Assembly: GCA_002786065.1 (NCBI GenBank)
Contig: NHNY01000029.1
Coordinates: 1-64,000 of the forward strand
DNA length: 64,000 bases
Direction: 5' to 3'
Source of the DNA: Microcyclospora pomicola
Taxonomy: Eukaryota; Ascomycota; Dothideomycetes; Capnodiales
Shown here: positions 12,043 through 23,664 of the stretch, in pieces
How the letters are laid out: every line of letters starts with the position of its first letter
Numbering within the stretch: the stretch's first letter is position 1
The notes under the pieces: model-generated
The model's database searches: none
What the model was told of the DNA's origin: nothing
What the model saw: the letters and a program-made list of their open reading frames with translations, nothing else
Position numbers and translations under genes: made by a program

Positions 12043-13063
12043 GGTGAAATATGGGGGAATAAGTGGATGGATGGGTGGATAGATGGATATATCACATGCA
12101 ATTCTTGAATCGGAGAATGCTGTACTGCTGTAGCTCGCATCGAGACGTCGCTTGCCGCGGCGATGCCAAGATCGCGGTATCACGTGATATCAAGACCAGG
12201 CCTGTCCTGAAAAGGATGGCCCGCGGTTCGGCGCCAGGCCAGGCATCCAAGATATGAAACGGACTGCGAATCTTGGGCCTGGAATATTGTGCCAATATAT
12301 GACGGGATGAGGGTGGGAGAAAGTACCGGTACCTCGGGCTGTTATAGGAACTAGTTGGATGTCTCATGTCACTTCATGTACTGTACTCCTTACATTAACT
12401 TACCTGCGGCGCTGTATGTATGCCGTCGTCCTTGCAATATCATCTCCCTTCGAACGCTTACGATCGTGGTGCATACCTATGACTTCCCCCGTCGAATCGT
12501 AAGACAGCGCACATGCAACGCTGCTGCAGCTGCCAACTAGTCGACGTTGGTAGTGGCCGACCGTGTGCTGAGGCTGTCTGGCTGTGGATGCATGGGGCGG
12601 ACTTGGATCTTGATGGCGCCAGCACACACGCACATGCGTCTCGTTGTCCCCCATTTCCCCCATTCGTCCCTTGCGTCTCTCTGGTCGTTGTTACTTCTAC
12701 CTGATCCTGGGTGATAATTAACGATGGACCACAGCCCCTGAAAGCAACTTCGCCAGATCCAGAGACCGAGCAAGACATGGATTGATCGCCTGTCGCACGA
12801 CCGCCAACTTCTTGTCCCTCATCCTCGTCACTTATCACCCTGTCACTGTCAAGCAGCTGCATGGCCTGTCCTGTCCTGTCCGACCACGTTACTCGGGCAC
12901 ACTTCTGCCTCGCTCCCATCTCTCTCCCACATCGTCTTGCTCCGTCCTGCGTTGCTCAAGTCACCCCGATAGTGGCCCCCATGTCTGCTTTCCTTCGTCT
13001 CTCGATCGCCAACCCACCACCCTAACCGACAGTCCTCGCTGACCGGGATCGTATTCGCAATAT
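12043..13063. other. Divergent intergenic region with pyrimidine-rich leader
   Basis: Shared upstream region of uL11m (minus) and the DUF6594 gene (plus). From about 12780 the plus strand is rich in C/T tracts, as in fungal leaders. No gene or known regulatory motif is recognised. Confidence 0.55.
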
Positions 13064-15480
13064 ATGGTGAGTTCACGCGCCATCTACCATCTCCGAGACA
13101 CTGCTCCTGTAATTGGAATGTCTCGCGCTTCGCCGCTCCCACAATCCTGACGTCCACACACCCTCTGCTTCCTCCAGCTCTTTCCTGATTCGTCACCCAC
13201 CTCACCTCGCAAAGATATATCTATCTTGCTGCCCAAACACTGACGCATGTTGGGGTCGCCCTACAGGCTTCGCCGCCTGTGCCTCCGAGACTCCACGTTT
13301 CAAACCTACCCGACAAAGTGGACAAGACTGTCAACCCTAAATCACGACGTGCAGCAGGCGCCTCCCCACTGCGTGGACAATTCTTGGCCTCTTCGTCCGA
13401 GTGGATTGATGTTGATGATTCCCCGCCACGATCTGGGAAACGACCTAGCAAGATTTCTACCAGACACTCCTCTCGTCGCCAAAGTGACCGGTCAAGCCCT
13501 CAGGTAGATCGAAAGGACAGTGATCTCAGCCGCTACTTTCCCCGTCTCAGTCGGATCTTGGAAGGAAGCGAAGCTACGTCGAGTGTCAAACCCGGATCTT
13601 CAAGGACTTCCGAGCATAGACGACATCGAGAGCGAAGTTCGACTGGACGACCTCACCACCGGGAGGAATCTCGTTCCTCTGTGCAGCGCCGACCGATCAA
13701 ACGGAGGACCAGTGTGGCGCCATCTCGAAGGCTGGACTCCTTGCACAGCGCCAACCCTTCTCTGCTGTCGGTGCTCACCAGCTTGACTGCGTCGTCAGAG
13801 AGATCGAGTGGAAGTGGATCGACCATCACGCAGTCCTCATACAATCGGAGAGACAGCGGCCGGTCTCGCACTCCCAAAGCACGAGCAAAATCTGCCGACA
13901 CGGAGCCCGTCGATATGGCGAGCAGTGTCTCATCCCCCGCACCACTCAACGTCTTCGACTACATGGTCAAGGCAGACGACATTCATGACGATAGGTCCAT
14001 CCGATCGACGTCGTCGAGCTTCTCACAGTATGCTGCGTCAGATGCCGACTCGAGTGATGACCCGGCAACCCCGTCCTCACGCTCGTCCATGCCCTCTCCA
14101 ACCGCTACTCGAAATGGCAGCATTGGGGAGCTTCCCCACAAATACGACGTCCAGTCCGTCGTCTCATCAAGCTCGGTGCGAAGCAATAGCCACAGCCCAG
14201 CTGACTCATCGAGAGGCCTGCACAGGAAACGAAGCATGAGTGACGTCGCCGAGGAGTGTGATGATGAAGATGATGACGACGAGGACGAGGACGAAACTAA
14301 AGACAATGATCGCAATGCGTCCGCGGCACCGTCGGCAATCCCAGCACATGTCTCTCAGGCCGGTCGCCGGTCATCGTCACAGTCCTCGCAACGTTCGAGT
14401 AATGGCAGTCTCCACCATGATGGGATGAGACGTCAAGATCAACGATATGTAACGCATACACCAGACAGCGGCCGCTTCGTTGGTCCTCCATACGGACAAC
14501 CGCGGTCACATTCGGCGTCCTCGACCGGTTCGGGAAGGGACGCATATGCTGCATGGGAATCGGCTATGCAGCAGTACCGATATCCGTCTCCAGCACCCAC
14601 ACCACCATCAAGCATTCTTCCCGTCCCATCTCCAGGTCCTCAGCGAAACGGACACGTTTCATCACTACCGGCGCGTCCACCAGTACCAGATGCGCCGGAT
14701 CTATCACAACGAACACTGACCGGATATGAACAGCTAGCGCTTGAGATCGCGTCAACCGTGTCCCCCGTCCGTCCCATCTATCGCAAGTTCGAATACCTGA
14801 ACCATCGTATCCTTCTACATCTGCAGGATGAGCTCAGTGAGTTGGAGGAACAACTTCGCATCATCGACGAGATCATCGCACAGCTGGAACCCTCACCCAC
14901 CGACATATCCGCACAGCGCAGCTCATCCTCCCGCCGTGGCGACACGTACTCTGGTGCTGAGATCCATCACCGCCGCACCAGTCTGCTCGGCCGCATCTTT
15001 CTCAAGACGGAGCAATACAGCCGCGCGATGAAAGCCTACTCCGAGATGAACCGCGACTCTCTTCCTGCGGATCCAGCACAAGTCGACCTGTACCGCGCCT
15101 GGCTGACCAAGCACTCCCCCGTCCACGAGATGGAGACCCGCTTCCTCAACCAGTCGCCCGATCTGATCATCCCCGGCACGACACAAGGCTTGGTTTCCCC
15201 TGCACACTTCAACGCAGGACCCAGCGACATGTCGAAATGGCAAGCGTGCTGCGCCATCCTGCCATTCGCCCTAATGCTCCCCGTCTTGCTGTTCGCAGCG
15301 ATCCCCTCTCCTGTCGGTCGCCTACTCGTCGTCTCACTCATCGCCATCGGCGTCTTCATCGTCGCCGCCACCCAACCCCGCTTACGCTCCCTCGTCTCCG
15401 TCCGCGAATGGGCTGTCGCCAGCGGCCTGTACGTGCTCGTCATGGCGGCCGTCGCAGGCTGCGTGCCTGGTCGTGCATGA
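13064..15480 (+). CDS. DUF6594-family membrane protein with disordered N-terminus
   Basis: The best model uses a first coding exon that is only the ATG at 13064-13066, then a 200-nt intron 13067-13266 (ATG|GTGAGT to CCTACAG), then one long exon 13267-15480, giving 738 residues beginning MASPPVPPRLHVSNLPD. Exon 2 has no ATG near its start, which forces an upstream start. Residues 1-470 are Ser/Arg-rich and disordered with an acidic run (EECDDEDDDDEDEDE). The DUF6594 part follows: LTGYEQLALEIAS, FEYLNHRILLHLQDELSELEEQ, LLGRIFLKTEQYS. Three hydrophobic helices lie at the C-terminus (about 655-735). DUF6594 proteins are common in filamentous ascomycetes and have no established function; a membrane anchor with a long cytosolic head is inferred. 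Confidence 0.75.
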
Positions 15481-16476
15481 GTGAGCGAGGCATTCCCTCG
15501 CCACCACGAGCCCCGATGGCTCCTCCGCCTCACCATCCACGACTCTGCTTTTCCATGACTTTTGACGCGAATGACCCCTACCCCTGCATGATACCCTTTG
15601 CCATTTGCCCGATCGCGCATCCTGGACCAGTTTTTTGTTTCTTGTTTCGGAACTTTAGCGACGAATTATTCCTCATAGCGATCTCACGGAGTTCTGGTCT
15701 CTTGCTTTTTTTCGCTTCGTCGGGATCAAAACACCCATCTCTCTCGCGAATGAACCCTGTGAGGATCTACGATTCTGTCACGACAGTCGACGCAATGATG
15801 TGCGCCAGGCAGACGGTATGGGAGACATGATCTGCGGCCCATTGGCTGGCTGCTGCTACGAACTGGACGTGGAGATGTGCTAGGACACGACATGATATGA
15901 TACAAGATGTTCGAGGAAAGGATGAGACGGGGCATGACATGGATACGGATGAATCAAGCATGATTTGAGACGTGATTCAAAGAATGGCAAGGATATACAC
16001 AGAACCGAGCTGGCCTCAGGCTCTTCCATCTACGCCCGTCTTACGCTCTGCATCATGATGTCTCGATTAGCATGGTGGATAGGGATATAAAGCTGGAATA
16101 TCCGTGGTTGTATATGTAATCTATCTTGTGTTTGTACGCGTACATGGAGCATGGGCCGATACGATACGATACGATACTTGCAGTTTGTTACGAGACGATA
16201 CAGCCTATGCATCTCTTAAACCACAAAAGCCGTCAGTCTCACGTCTTGAACCCTTCACTAGGTAAGGTAGGTACGGTACGGTACTTGAGCATCCTCCACC
16301 GCCCTCTTCGTGTTAGTGACAACAACGTCAACTGGTAAGGTCAATCACACACACTTCCCATTACCCCTACACAGCGAGAAACGACGATGACACACACACA
16401 CACATATCTCATCATAAAGAGCAAGAGAAAGAACAGAACCGAGTAGATTCAATGCAACCTACAGTATCAAAACCCC
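15481..16476. other. Convergent intergenic region with microsatellites
   Basis: No gene is seen. Three short simple repeats are present: four CGATA units at 16157-16176, GGTA/GGTAC-type units at 16261-16284, and an AC run at 16390-16404. Confidence 0.7.
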
Positions 16477-18082
16477 TCATCTCTTCCCCCCAAACCTCCT
16501 CCCCCCGCTCCCTCTCCCCTTATTAGCCTTGGAGTTCTGATTCTTGATCTTGAGCTTGCGGAAGTTCGCGTGCGCGAGCTCGTTGACTTTTTTCTTCTTG
16601 GCTGGCTTCTCAGGCATGACAGTGCTGGTAGGGGGTTTCTGTTGTTGCTGCTTTTGCTTGTGTTCGACATTGTCGGCGCGCTTCTTGGATCGCCGTCGTC
16701 GTGTGGCGTCTTCGTCTTCACTGTCGTTGTCATCGTCGTCCGCGGCAAAATCGGATGAAGATGTAGCACCTTCGTCCTCGTCGTGCTGATGGTTGTTCGT
16801 CGGTCGCTGGGGACTGCGTAGCCGCGTTTCTGCCACCGTCTGACTCTCGTTGTCGACATCATCCTCGTTACTTCTTGCAACGGCGTCCTCCGCTTTCTGC
16901 GCCTTATGCAGTACCGGCCGCATGATCACCCGCCGCGTCTGTCGCTTGAGCCCCTTTTTCTTCCACACTTTGCGCGGGTTGCCGTTCGCGTCCAGCGCGC
17001 TGCGGTCTCGCGCGCCGTCGTCTGAGTCCTCGTCGTGCACCGCCGTATCAGGACCGAGCGGCATATCGCCCTCCGTCACGCCATGATCTTGATCTTGACT
17101 TTCTAGGACGTGGATGCTCGTATTCGTGTTCTTTGAATGTTGCGTCCGTCCGCCAAGCTCAACGCCACCCCTGCCCTCATCCTCCGCCTCGAGCTCCTGC
17201 ATGATCTCCCATTCGTCGTCCATACGCTGCTCCTCGTTCCGCCGCAGGTTCTGAATCATACTGCTGAGCGTCCGCACGAAGCCGCCCTTGCGCTTGAACA
17301 GCGGCACAGATCCGGTCACTAGCTCGGCGCGATCCTCCTCTTCTGCGATCGGCGCGAGCGGAAATCGTCGCCGTAGGAACGACGGAGTCGCAAACGCCCG
17401 CTTTCCGCTGGTGGGTGTGCCGCCATCGCCATCCGCGTCACGCTTGCGCTTTAATGGTGTTCCTGCAAAGGCGTCGAGGTAGAAGCGCTTTCCGGAGGAT
17501 TGGGGGGTGCGGGAGAGGGCGATGTCGGATGAGGGCGGGGCGGACGCTTTGCTGGGGGTGGCGGCGGTGGGTCTGGGCGTGGCATCGGGTTTGGAAGGGC
17601 TGGCGGCAGAAGGGAAGAGGTCGAAGATGCCGAGCGCTTGGCCGTCACGCTGGGGTGTGGGACCCAGAGCACAACGGATAAATGCTGGTGTTGGCTCGAC
17701 TTCAGGCTCGTCTTCCTCGTGTGAATGCTCGACGATAATCGTGCTCGAAAGCGTGTTCTTCTCCGCTCTTTGAGGCGTGCTCGCTATTGGATTCGTGGAT
17801 CGCTCATGGAGCACCGCTTTGCGCTTTCTCGGTGTTTCGACAGGTTTGGCATGTCGTTGTGAGAGTCGATTGTACTCCTTGTATTTGGCGGCTGTGTTTT
17901 CTGTTCAGCACCAGATTGGATCATGCTCGTCGAGAAGGAGACGCACCTATCGACGCGTTGCTCTTGACCACATCGCGTCCAGGCTTCTTGCCTCCATTGG
18001 CAGCCGCCCACTCGTTTTCCCAGATCTTCAGTTCCAGTCGTAGAGCGGCGGCGACTTCGTGATCGCTCGAATGCGATATCAT
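16477..18082 (-). CDS. SLD2: DNA replication regulator Sld2
   Basis: Minus-strand exons 18082-17947 and 17891-16477 encode 516 residues. The N-terminus holds the conserved Sld2 helix block WENEWAAANGGKKPGRDVVK, followed across the 55-nt intron by AAKYKEYNRL. The centre is Ser/Thr-Pro rich (for example TPQRDGQ, SRTPQSSGKRFYLDAFAGTPLKRKR), fitting CDK phosphorylation sites. In yeast, phospho-Sld2 bridges Dpb11 to allow origin firing. The C-terminus is acidic and then basic, ending in the Lys/Gly-rich KGRGSGGRRFGGKR. Family assignment rests on the N-terminal block and overall layout. The gene shares its upstream region with the divergent DOPA dioxygenase. Confidence 0.9.
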
Positions 18083-18604
18083 CGTGACAGGCGTATATGC
18101 GCAAGATCGTGAACTATTACATAGAGGAACATTCCTCTGACCTACACGAATGAAAAGTGGGGGCTGACGCGAACACGTGAACACGTGATTTCAATTTGTC
18201 TGCTCTCATAACCGCCGCCCACTCCTGCATTACATCGTTTATACCTGGTCATCTCTCAACATCCCCTGCAACGACTTGATCACACAGACAACTTTGACTA
18301 ATGACTATTACGCCACTTCGATGTGTTTGTCATGTGTCGAGCCGACTTTTGGGGCATCCCGTAATCAGACCACGGCGTAATTCCACGATGACGAAAGCCA
18401 TGCTTCACGGTATTCCGCTCGGGTGATGCATGCACTCGCAATGATATGCAGTTCGGATAGAGGAGGAAGTCGATCAGACAGTGCCTGTAGTGTGTTCATA
18501 TATATCTCAGGAACAGCTCAATCACATTTTCCATCAATTCCATTTCAACATTACATCTCCAGCACTTTCTCTCTCAATTACTCCCCAGCAAGAATACCCA
18601 CATC
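18083..18604. other. Divergent promoter between SLD2 and the dioxygenase
   Basis: About 520 bp without coding signal. It holds the paired E-boxes at 18174-18187; nothing else is recognised. Confidence 0.6.
18174..18187. promoter_or_regulatory. Tandem CACGTG E-boxes upstream of SLD2
   Basis: Two perfect CACGTG palindromes lie at 18174-18179 and 18182-18187 with a 2-bp spacer, about 95 bp before the SLD2 start codon and inside the divergent promoter. CACGTG is the core site of bHLH factors; the binding protein is not known here. Confidence 0.5.
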
Positions 18605-19332
18605 ATGGCAGATCCCTACGACTACACCTATCCCTCTCCCCTCGAAGGCTACACCGGCCTTACCCCGTTGCCTCAAGAGAAACATGACTCCGGCCCTCAT
18701 GCCAAGTCGTTCATCAACCTGCCCTCGTCAACCCTCAGTCCCGCCTACGATCGGTTCCCGGACCCCATCACCAACAGTGATCGCGGCGGCTTCGATGTCC
18801 ACATCTACTTCCAGCATACCAGCGAGTATGAGACCAAGTTCGCCACCGAATTACATGAACGTGTGCGAAGAGAATGTGCGTTATCAAGTCTCTTGTCATA
18901 TCATACATCGTGCTTCCGCCCCTGCCGTCACTCGCATCTCCCCTTCACTCAACACAGCGATAGAACAACTGACACCGCCGACCCCAGTCCCCGAACTCCG
19001 CACCTACAGGCTCTGGGAGCAACCGCTCGGTCCCCACCCGGTCGGCATGTTCGAGGTGAATCTCTTCACGCCTGCGCAGTTCGGGGCGTTTGTGGCATGG
19101 TTGGTCGTGCATCGAGGGCCTTTGAGTGCCTTGCTGCATCCCAACACCGACGAGGAGTATCGCGATCATACGCAACGGGCGACGTGGTGAGTTCTGTCCT
19201 GATCTGGATTCGCAGATGAAGAAAATGTGTGGAGAAGATCTGTATTGCTAATAAGGATGATGTAGGCTGGGACCAGCATTTCCGCTACAAGTCGGCATGT
19301 TACGCAAGCGAGACGAGGAAAAGGGGCAATGA
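18605..19332 (+). CDS. DOPA 4,5-dioxygenase family protein
   Basis: Exons 18605-18875, 18988-19186 and 19266-19332 give 178 residues, a normal length for this small family. Motifs are FDVHIYFQ near residue 64, FPELRTYRLWEQPLGPHPV formed across the first junction, MFEVNLFTPAQFGAFVAWL, and HPNTDEEYRDHTQRATWLG, whose histidines likely hold the metal. Family members open the ring of DOPA or related catechols; the fungal substrate is usually unknown. Introns are 112 and 79 nt. The start ATG follows ACATC at the head of a clear open exon. It is transcribed divergently from SLD2. Confidence 0.9.
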
Positions 19333-19591
19333 GGTCGGGTGAAGTCTGAGTGATGATGGGGTTTGTGATGTGGCAGGGTCTTGGGCTTGAGCTCGATGCA
19401 TCACGATTGCACAAGACATCTGATTTGATTGGTTTTATGGGAGCATCATTCATGTGTTAGATGTCTGCGATTGCAAGTCTTTGTTGGCGTTGTCTGAACA
19501 CTGGGAGTTCTATGCATCAGGGTCTTTATCAGACATAATGTCAGACCATAGCGTGACATCCTCGCAGACACTCTAGTCCAACAAATTTAGA

Positions 19592-21532
19592 TCACATATC
19601 CAGCAACTCCTCAGCGTAGTCATCGAGGAAGATGATCTTGAACTGCTCGCCCCAAGTCCGCTTCCATTGCGGCCTCTGGTACATCATGCTGATGTTAGCG
19701 CTCCAGCTCACCAGCTCGACCTTCCAACCCTTCTTCAGTGCCCGCTCGACCATGGCCATGAAACCTTGACTGTACTCGGCTTGCGCCGCGTCGCCCGTCG
19801 CAAGGACCATCGTCGACGGCTCATCGGTGTCCACAATCGACTCCAGGATCTTGAGATGCAGGATCTCGTCGACGCCTTGCTCGATCATGCGAGCAGGTGC
19901 AAATTGTGGCGTGCTCGTTTCCGAGCCACTGCCACTTCCATTGCCCCCACTCACATGGGCTGCCGGACTACTGTTGTGGTCCATCGTCGCAGATTGCGCT
20001 TTCGCGCTACCATTACGATGGGCCTTCCGTCGGCGATCTTCTTGTTCTTTGAAGAAGACTTGCCGATCGGTCAGCTCACGAGCTTTGTACACCTTGTCTA
20101 AGATGTTACACTCGTAGCCGACGGCTTTCGCTTTATCGAAGGCCGGTAAGTGTGGGTTTGAGCCGACAAGCGTTCGCTTTGCTACTGGTCGGCGGCGTTC
20201 CATAAGCAAAGCCAGTGCATCGAAAGAAAGGTTGGAGAGCGGCATCGACGTATTTGGATGAATGTTCCGAGCTCGTTTGAGCTGTTCGTTGAAGCCGATG
20301 AATATGTTGCTGGCATCGACGAAGATGTGGATGCCACGCGGGTTATTGTTGTGTGTTGTAAGATTTGCTGGTGCGACCAAGTGGTCGCGATCCTCGTAAA
20401 AGTCTGTAAGAAGTTTCATTAACAGTGCCCAAGATCGATCTGCGCCGGATCGGATGATGATCGGCTCGATTACAGGCTTTGAATGGCTTCCAGCAGGGTA
20501 GCGGAGCTGACCAGCAGACTGAGTTCGAGAAACTGAACCAGGTGGTTGCGGCCGGTCTCCAGCTTTTGGTGTCGGGGTCTGTGGTGGTTGTACAGACGCA
20601 GGAAGGAGTTTGGTCGCAGAGCCAAGATTCTGCTTGACAGTCTGACCGTTGGCAGACTTGACAGGAATCGCTTTTCGCAGCGACGGAGACACCTGTTGCG
20701 GAACTACTCCAGATGCAGCCGGCGAGTGATCGGTTTGCGGAGTAGCGGGCAGGACAGGGACAGCCTTAGGAGATTTGCTGGCTTTGGAGCTAATCTGCTG
20801 TCGTCCCTGAGTGGCCTCAGCAACACGTTGCCGAGCGGTCTCAATAGACGCTGCAGACAGCGCATCAGCAGGTGTCGTGGATATTGGCGTGACTGACCCT
20901 GCCGAACGACTGCGCAAGTCATAACGATGGGATGGACTCTCAACACCAACAACATGGGCGCCAGCCTTTCGCGCCGGGGTTTTCTTCAAAATAATGTCGG
21001 CCTCCGACTCCGACACCGTAGCAGCCTTCCTCAGTTTCGCCGCCTTCTCGGCTTTCTGACGTGCTTTCTTACGCTTCTTCTTCTCGGCCTTGGTCAAGGT
21101 CAGCGAATCCGAGCCATCGGTGACGGAGTTCGCTGTCTCTATGCCGCCATCGGTAAGCTCATCTTCGAACATGACGACCTTGGTCCCCTTCTCGGATTTC
21201 CGCTTGAAGTACGTGGCGCCATCAGAGGCATAGTCATCTTTGCTTTTAAAGTCTTGTATAGTGATACCAACGGCAACATCTCCCGGCGGCTGCACTGGGG
21301 ATGCAACTGGCTGCGGAGTGCCTAAGATCTGCCAGATCTTGCTAAAATCACCAAGGCTCTGCTTTGCGGGTGTAGGTCTTTCTTCCCCGGTCAGACTTGA
21401 CGGCGTTTGAAGCTCTTGTGTTGAGCTCAGCACCGTGGTAGCTTCCGCCAAGGAGACATTCTTGAGCGAGTTGGACACGTCAAGCAACTCCGAGAAGTCC
21501 CAGAGCGGCTTGCTCTCGGTTCGTGCTGGCAT
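19592..21532 (-). CDS. NYN/PIN-like domain protein
   Basis: A single minus-strand exon of 646 residues from the ATG at 21532; the frame stays open a little further upstream but has no earlier ATG. The N-terminal 380 residues are disordered with a basic coiled stretch (KAEKKKRKKARQKAEKAAK). The NYN core begins IHIFVDASNIFIGF near residue 399, giving the first acidic residue of a PIN-like nuclease fold. A later segment, STMVLATGDAAQAEYSQGF, supplies the usual GD pair, and KKGWKVELVSWSANIS the final strand. NYN proteins are predicted RNA nucleases or RNA-binding proteins; substrate unknown. It is divergent from the mitochondrial carrier, sharing about 400 bp of upstream DNA. Confidence 0.8.
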   Translation of the reverse strand: MPARTESKPLWDFSELLDVSNSLKNVSLAEATTVLSSTQELQTPSSLTGEERPTPAKQSLGDFSKIWQILGTPQPVASPVQPPGDVAVGITIQDFKSKDDYASDGATYFKRKSEKGTKVVMFEDELTDGGIETANSVTDGSDSLTLTKAEKKKRKKARQKAEKAAKLRKAATVSESEADIILKKTPARKAGAHVVGVESPSHRYDLRSRSAGSVTPISTTPADALSAASIETARQRVAEATQGRQQISSKASKSPKAVPVLPATPQTDHSPAASGVVPQQVSPSLRKAIPVKSANGQTVKQNLGSATKLLPASVQPPQTPTPKAGDRPQPPGSVSRTQSAGQLRYPAGSHSKPVIEPIIIRSGADRSWALLMKLLTDFYEDRDHLVAPANLTTHNNNPRGIHIFVDASNIFIGFNEQLKRARNIHPNTSMPLSNLSFDALALLMERRRPVAKRTLVGSNPHLPAFDKAKAVGYECNILDKVYKARELTDRQVFFKEQEDRRRKAHRNGSAKAQSATMDHNSSPAAHVSGGNGSGSGSETSTPQFAPARMIEQGVDEILHLKILESIVDTDEPSTMVLATGDAAQAEYSQGFMAMVERALKKGWKVELVSWSANISMMYQRPQWKRTWGEQFKIIFLDDYAEELLDM

Positions 21533-21929
21533 GCGAGCTGGCCGTGTGCTCGAAGGCGAACCAGGACAATCTCTCAATTCGGGCGGGTTAAGGTATTGCA
21601 AAATCTGGTGGCAAACCTGAGGGCGTCTGCAGCTATCGCTTGTCAAGATCCATCGACCAGCAGTGCTTCATGCTAACAACCCGCAGTGAGCATCTGGAGA
21701 GAGTGCAAGGCTCGAGGTGAAGGTGGCGAGAGCCCCAGCAGTGCTACCGAGACCATTGCTGTCATAGAGCGGCTCAGCCCGACCACCGCCCACTGGCGTT
21801 TCCACACTTCGACTTCAGGTCCATGCACATCTTGCGCACAGGCATTGGATGTGAAGGACCACCGTGAAGGGCTTCTGTACGACGTCCATGATCTCGACCA
21901 ATTCCCATTCACTTCCGTGCTAACTTGCC
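21533..21929. other. Divergent promoter, NYN protein and mitochondrial carrier
   Basis: About 400 bp between opposite start codons; no known site is recognised. Confidence 0.5.
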
Positions 21930-23254
21930 ATGTCCGCCGACTTCTGGTCCGGCTATGTCTCCGGCGCCATTGGGATCCTGGTCGGCAACCCGTTGGACAT
22001 CATAAAAACGCAATTGCAGGCCGGCACTTCCAAGTCGGTCGAAACCCATCAGGCTCTCCCCCATACATCCCAGGCTTCTGCCCCTGGACTCGCTCAAGTG
22101 CAAATCAAAGAAGCCAAGCCCGCCGCATCCTGGGCGCGAGGAGCCGCCGCTCCCATCCTAGGCTACGGCGCCTTGAACGCGCTGCTGTTCGTTACCTACA
22201 ACCACAGTCTCGCGCTGCTCTGTCCAGCCCACGCCGCGTTTCCCGACCAAACGCCCGCCTGGAGCATCTGGACGGCCGGCGCGCTGGGCGGGCTCGCGAC
22301 GTTCGTCGTCTCGGCGCCGACGGAGCTCGTCAAGTGCCGCGCGCAGGTAAGTAGCCAGCCGGGCGTGTCGTCGTCTGCGATCGTCCGGGACCTCTGGCAG
22401 CGCGGCGGCGTGAGCGGACTGTACTTGGGCGGGGGCATCACGAGCATGCGTGACGCTGTGGGCTATGGGTTCTAGTACGTAGTAATCTCTTCCATGTAGC
22501 CATCCTCATCAAAACATCTCTCAGCACATATCTCCCGGCCTTTGACTTCTACTCTCCCACCAAGCCCCCCCCGTCTCAAATCAACCGACGTCTTGCAAAA
22601 TACAATACCAAATCGACCCCCTCACTCACCCCGCCTAGTTTCTGGTCCTACGAGCTCAGCAAGCGCGCCGTGAGCAACGAGCACGACAGCGCGCACACGC
22701 AAGCGCTGAAGGTCCTGCTCTGCGGCGGGCTCGCGGGCGTCGTCACGTGGGCATCCATTTTCCCCATGGGTGAGTCCTGGCAGATCCAAACGCCTATCCC
22801 CATCCAGCGGACCCCGTAGAGGGAAATGAGGAAGCAACATTGGATGACAAGTGCTGCAGACGTGATCAAAACCCGCGTGCAAACATGGGATCTCTCGCCA
22901 CCTCTACCTCCTCCGTCACATCCTACCAATCCAATCAGCAGGAGCAGTGCAACACAACCGCTCTTACCAAGCACCACCACCACCGCCACCGAGTCAGCGA
23001 GCCCCCGCACGCGACCGAGCACATTCGAGATCGCCCGCCAGGCCTACCGCCGCGACGGCGGCGGGGTGTTTTTCCGCGGCCTGGGCGTGTGTAGCGCGCG
23101 CGCGTTCATTGTGAATGCGGTGCAGTGGGCGGTGAGTCTTTCCATCACCGAGTCTTTCTAGCGTAGATGAGGGTCCTTGGGCTGACTTTGACCTTTCTTT
23201 GTGGGGCCGATGTAGGTTTACGAATGGATGATGAAGATGCTGACGGCTCGGTGA
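21930..23254 (+). CDS. Mitochondrial carrier (SLC25) family transporter
   Basis: Exons 21930-22474, 22639-22769, 22860-23131 and 23216-23254 give 328 residues, about the usual 300 plus a loop. The three family repeats each carry the PX[DE]XX[KR] signature: NPLDIIKTQLQ near residue 20, APTELVKCRAQ near 130 and FPMDVIKTRVQ near 226. PTELVK in the second repeat suggests the carnitine/ornithine/amino-acid branch (yeast Crc1, Ort1, Ymc1), but the substrate cannot be fixed. A Ser/Thr/Pro-rich insert follows the third signature. The second junction splits the Asp codon of the third signature. A strong donor-like GTAAGT at 22347 lies inside the first exon but appears unused, since the linker it would remove is family-like. 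Confidence 0.9.
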
Positions 23255-23664
23255 CGGTTCGTGGGGATATGATCGGTATTTTTGGGATGCTGGGGAAGGG
23301 TTAGGGTTCAGGGAAATGGCCCTGTAACGCTCAGTATGACCGATTCGATCCGATAGGAACGAGCTTCATCCACTCGAGGTATATGGTAGGGACAGGGACG
23401 ATAGAACGGCGATACACGACGACGAAAATCTCAACAAGATCTTGAAATGACTTTTCACGAACCAGCTAGTCTTCTTTGTTTTCCCCACCATCGATCGATC
23501 GACCGACCGATCGAGAACAGCCAGTGACAACCTTATGATACAAACCCCGAGTTTTCAAGACAAAATAGCAACGTGCACACCGACATCCTTTTGTCGAAGT
23601 GACTAGTGCAGCATGCATCCTCCTCGCCAAAGTCGCGCGCATGACCGAAGCGGCAGTGCATCTA
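23255..23664. other. Convergent 3' flanks
   Basis: No gene. A short GATC/GACC simple repeat lies at about 23488-23513. Confidence 0.6.

Noticed and set aside
11011-12108. 365-codon plus-strand ORF
   Set aside because: Antisense to the well-supported uL11m gene, low-complexity and without family features.
22347-22400. 54-nt in-frame intron (GTAAGT to GGCAG) inside the mitochondrial carrier
   Set aside because: Removing it would delete the linker and part of the helix before GGVSGLYLG that carriers normally keep; retained reading is more family-like.
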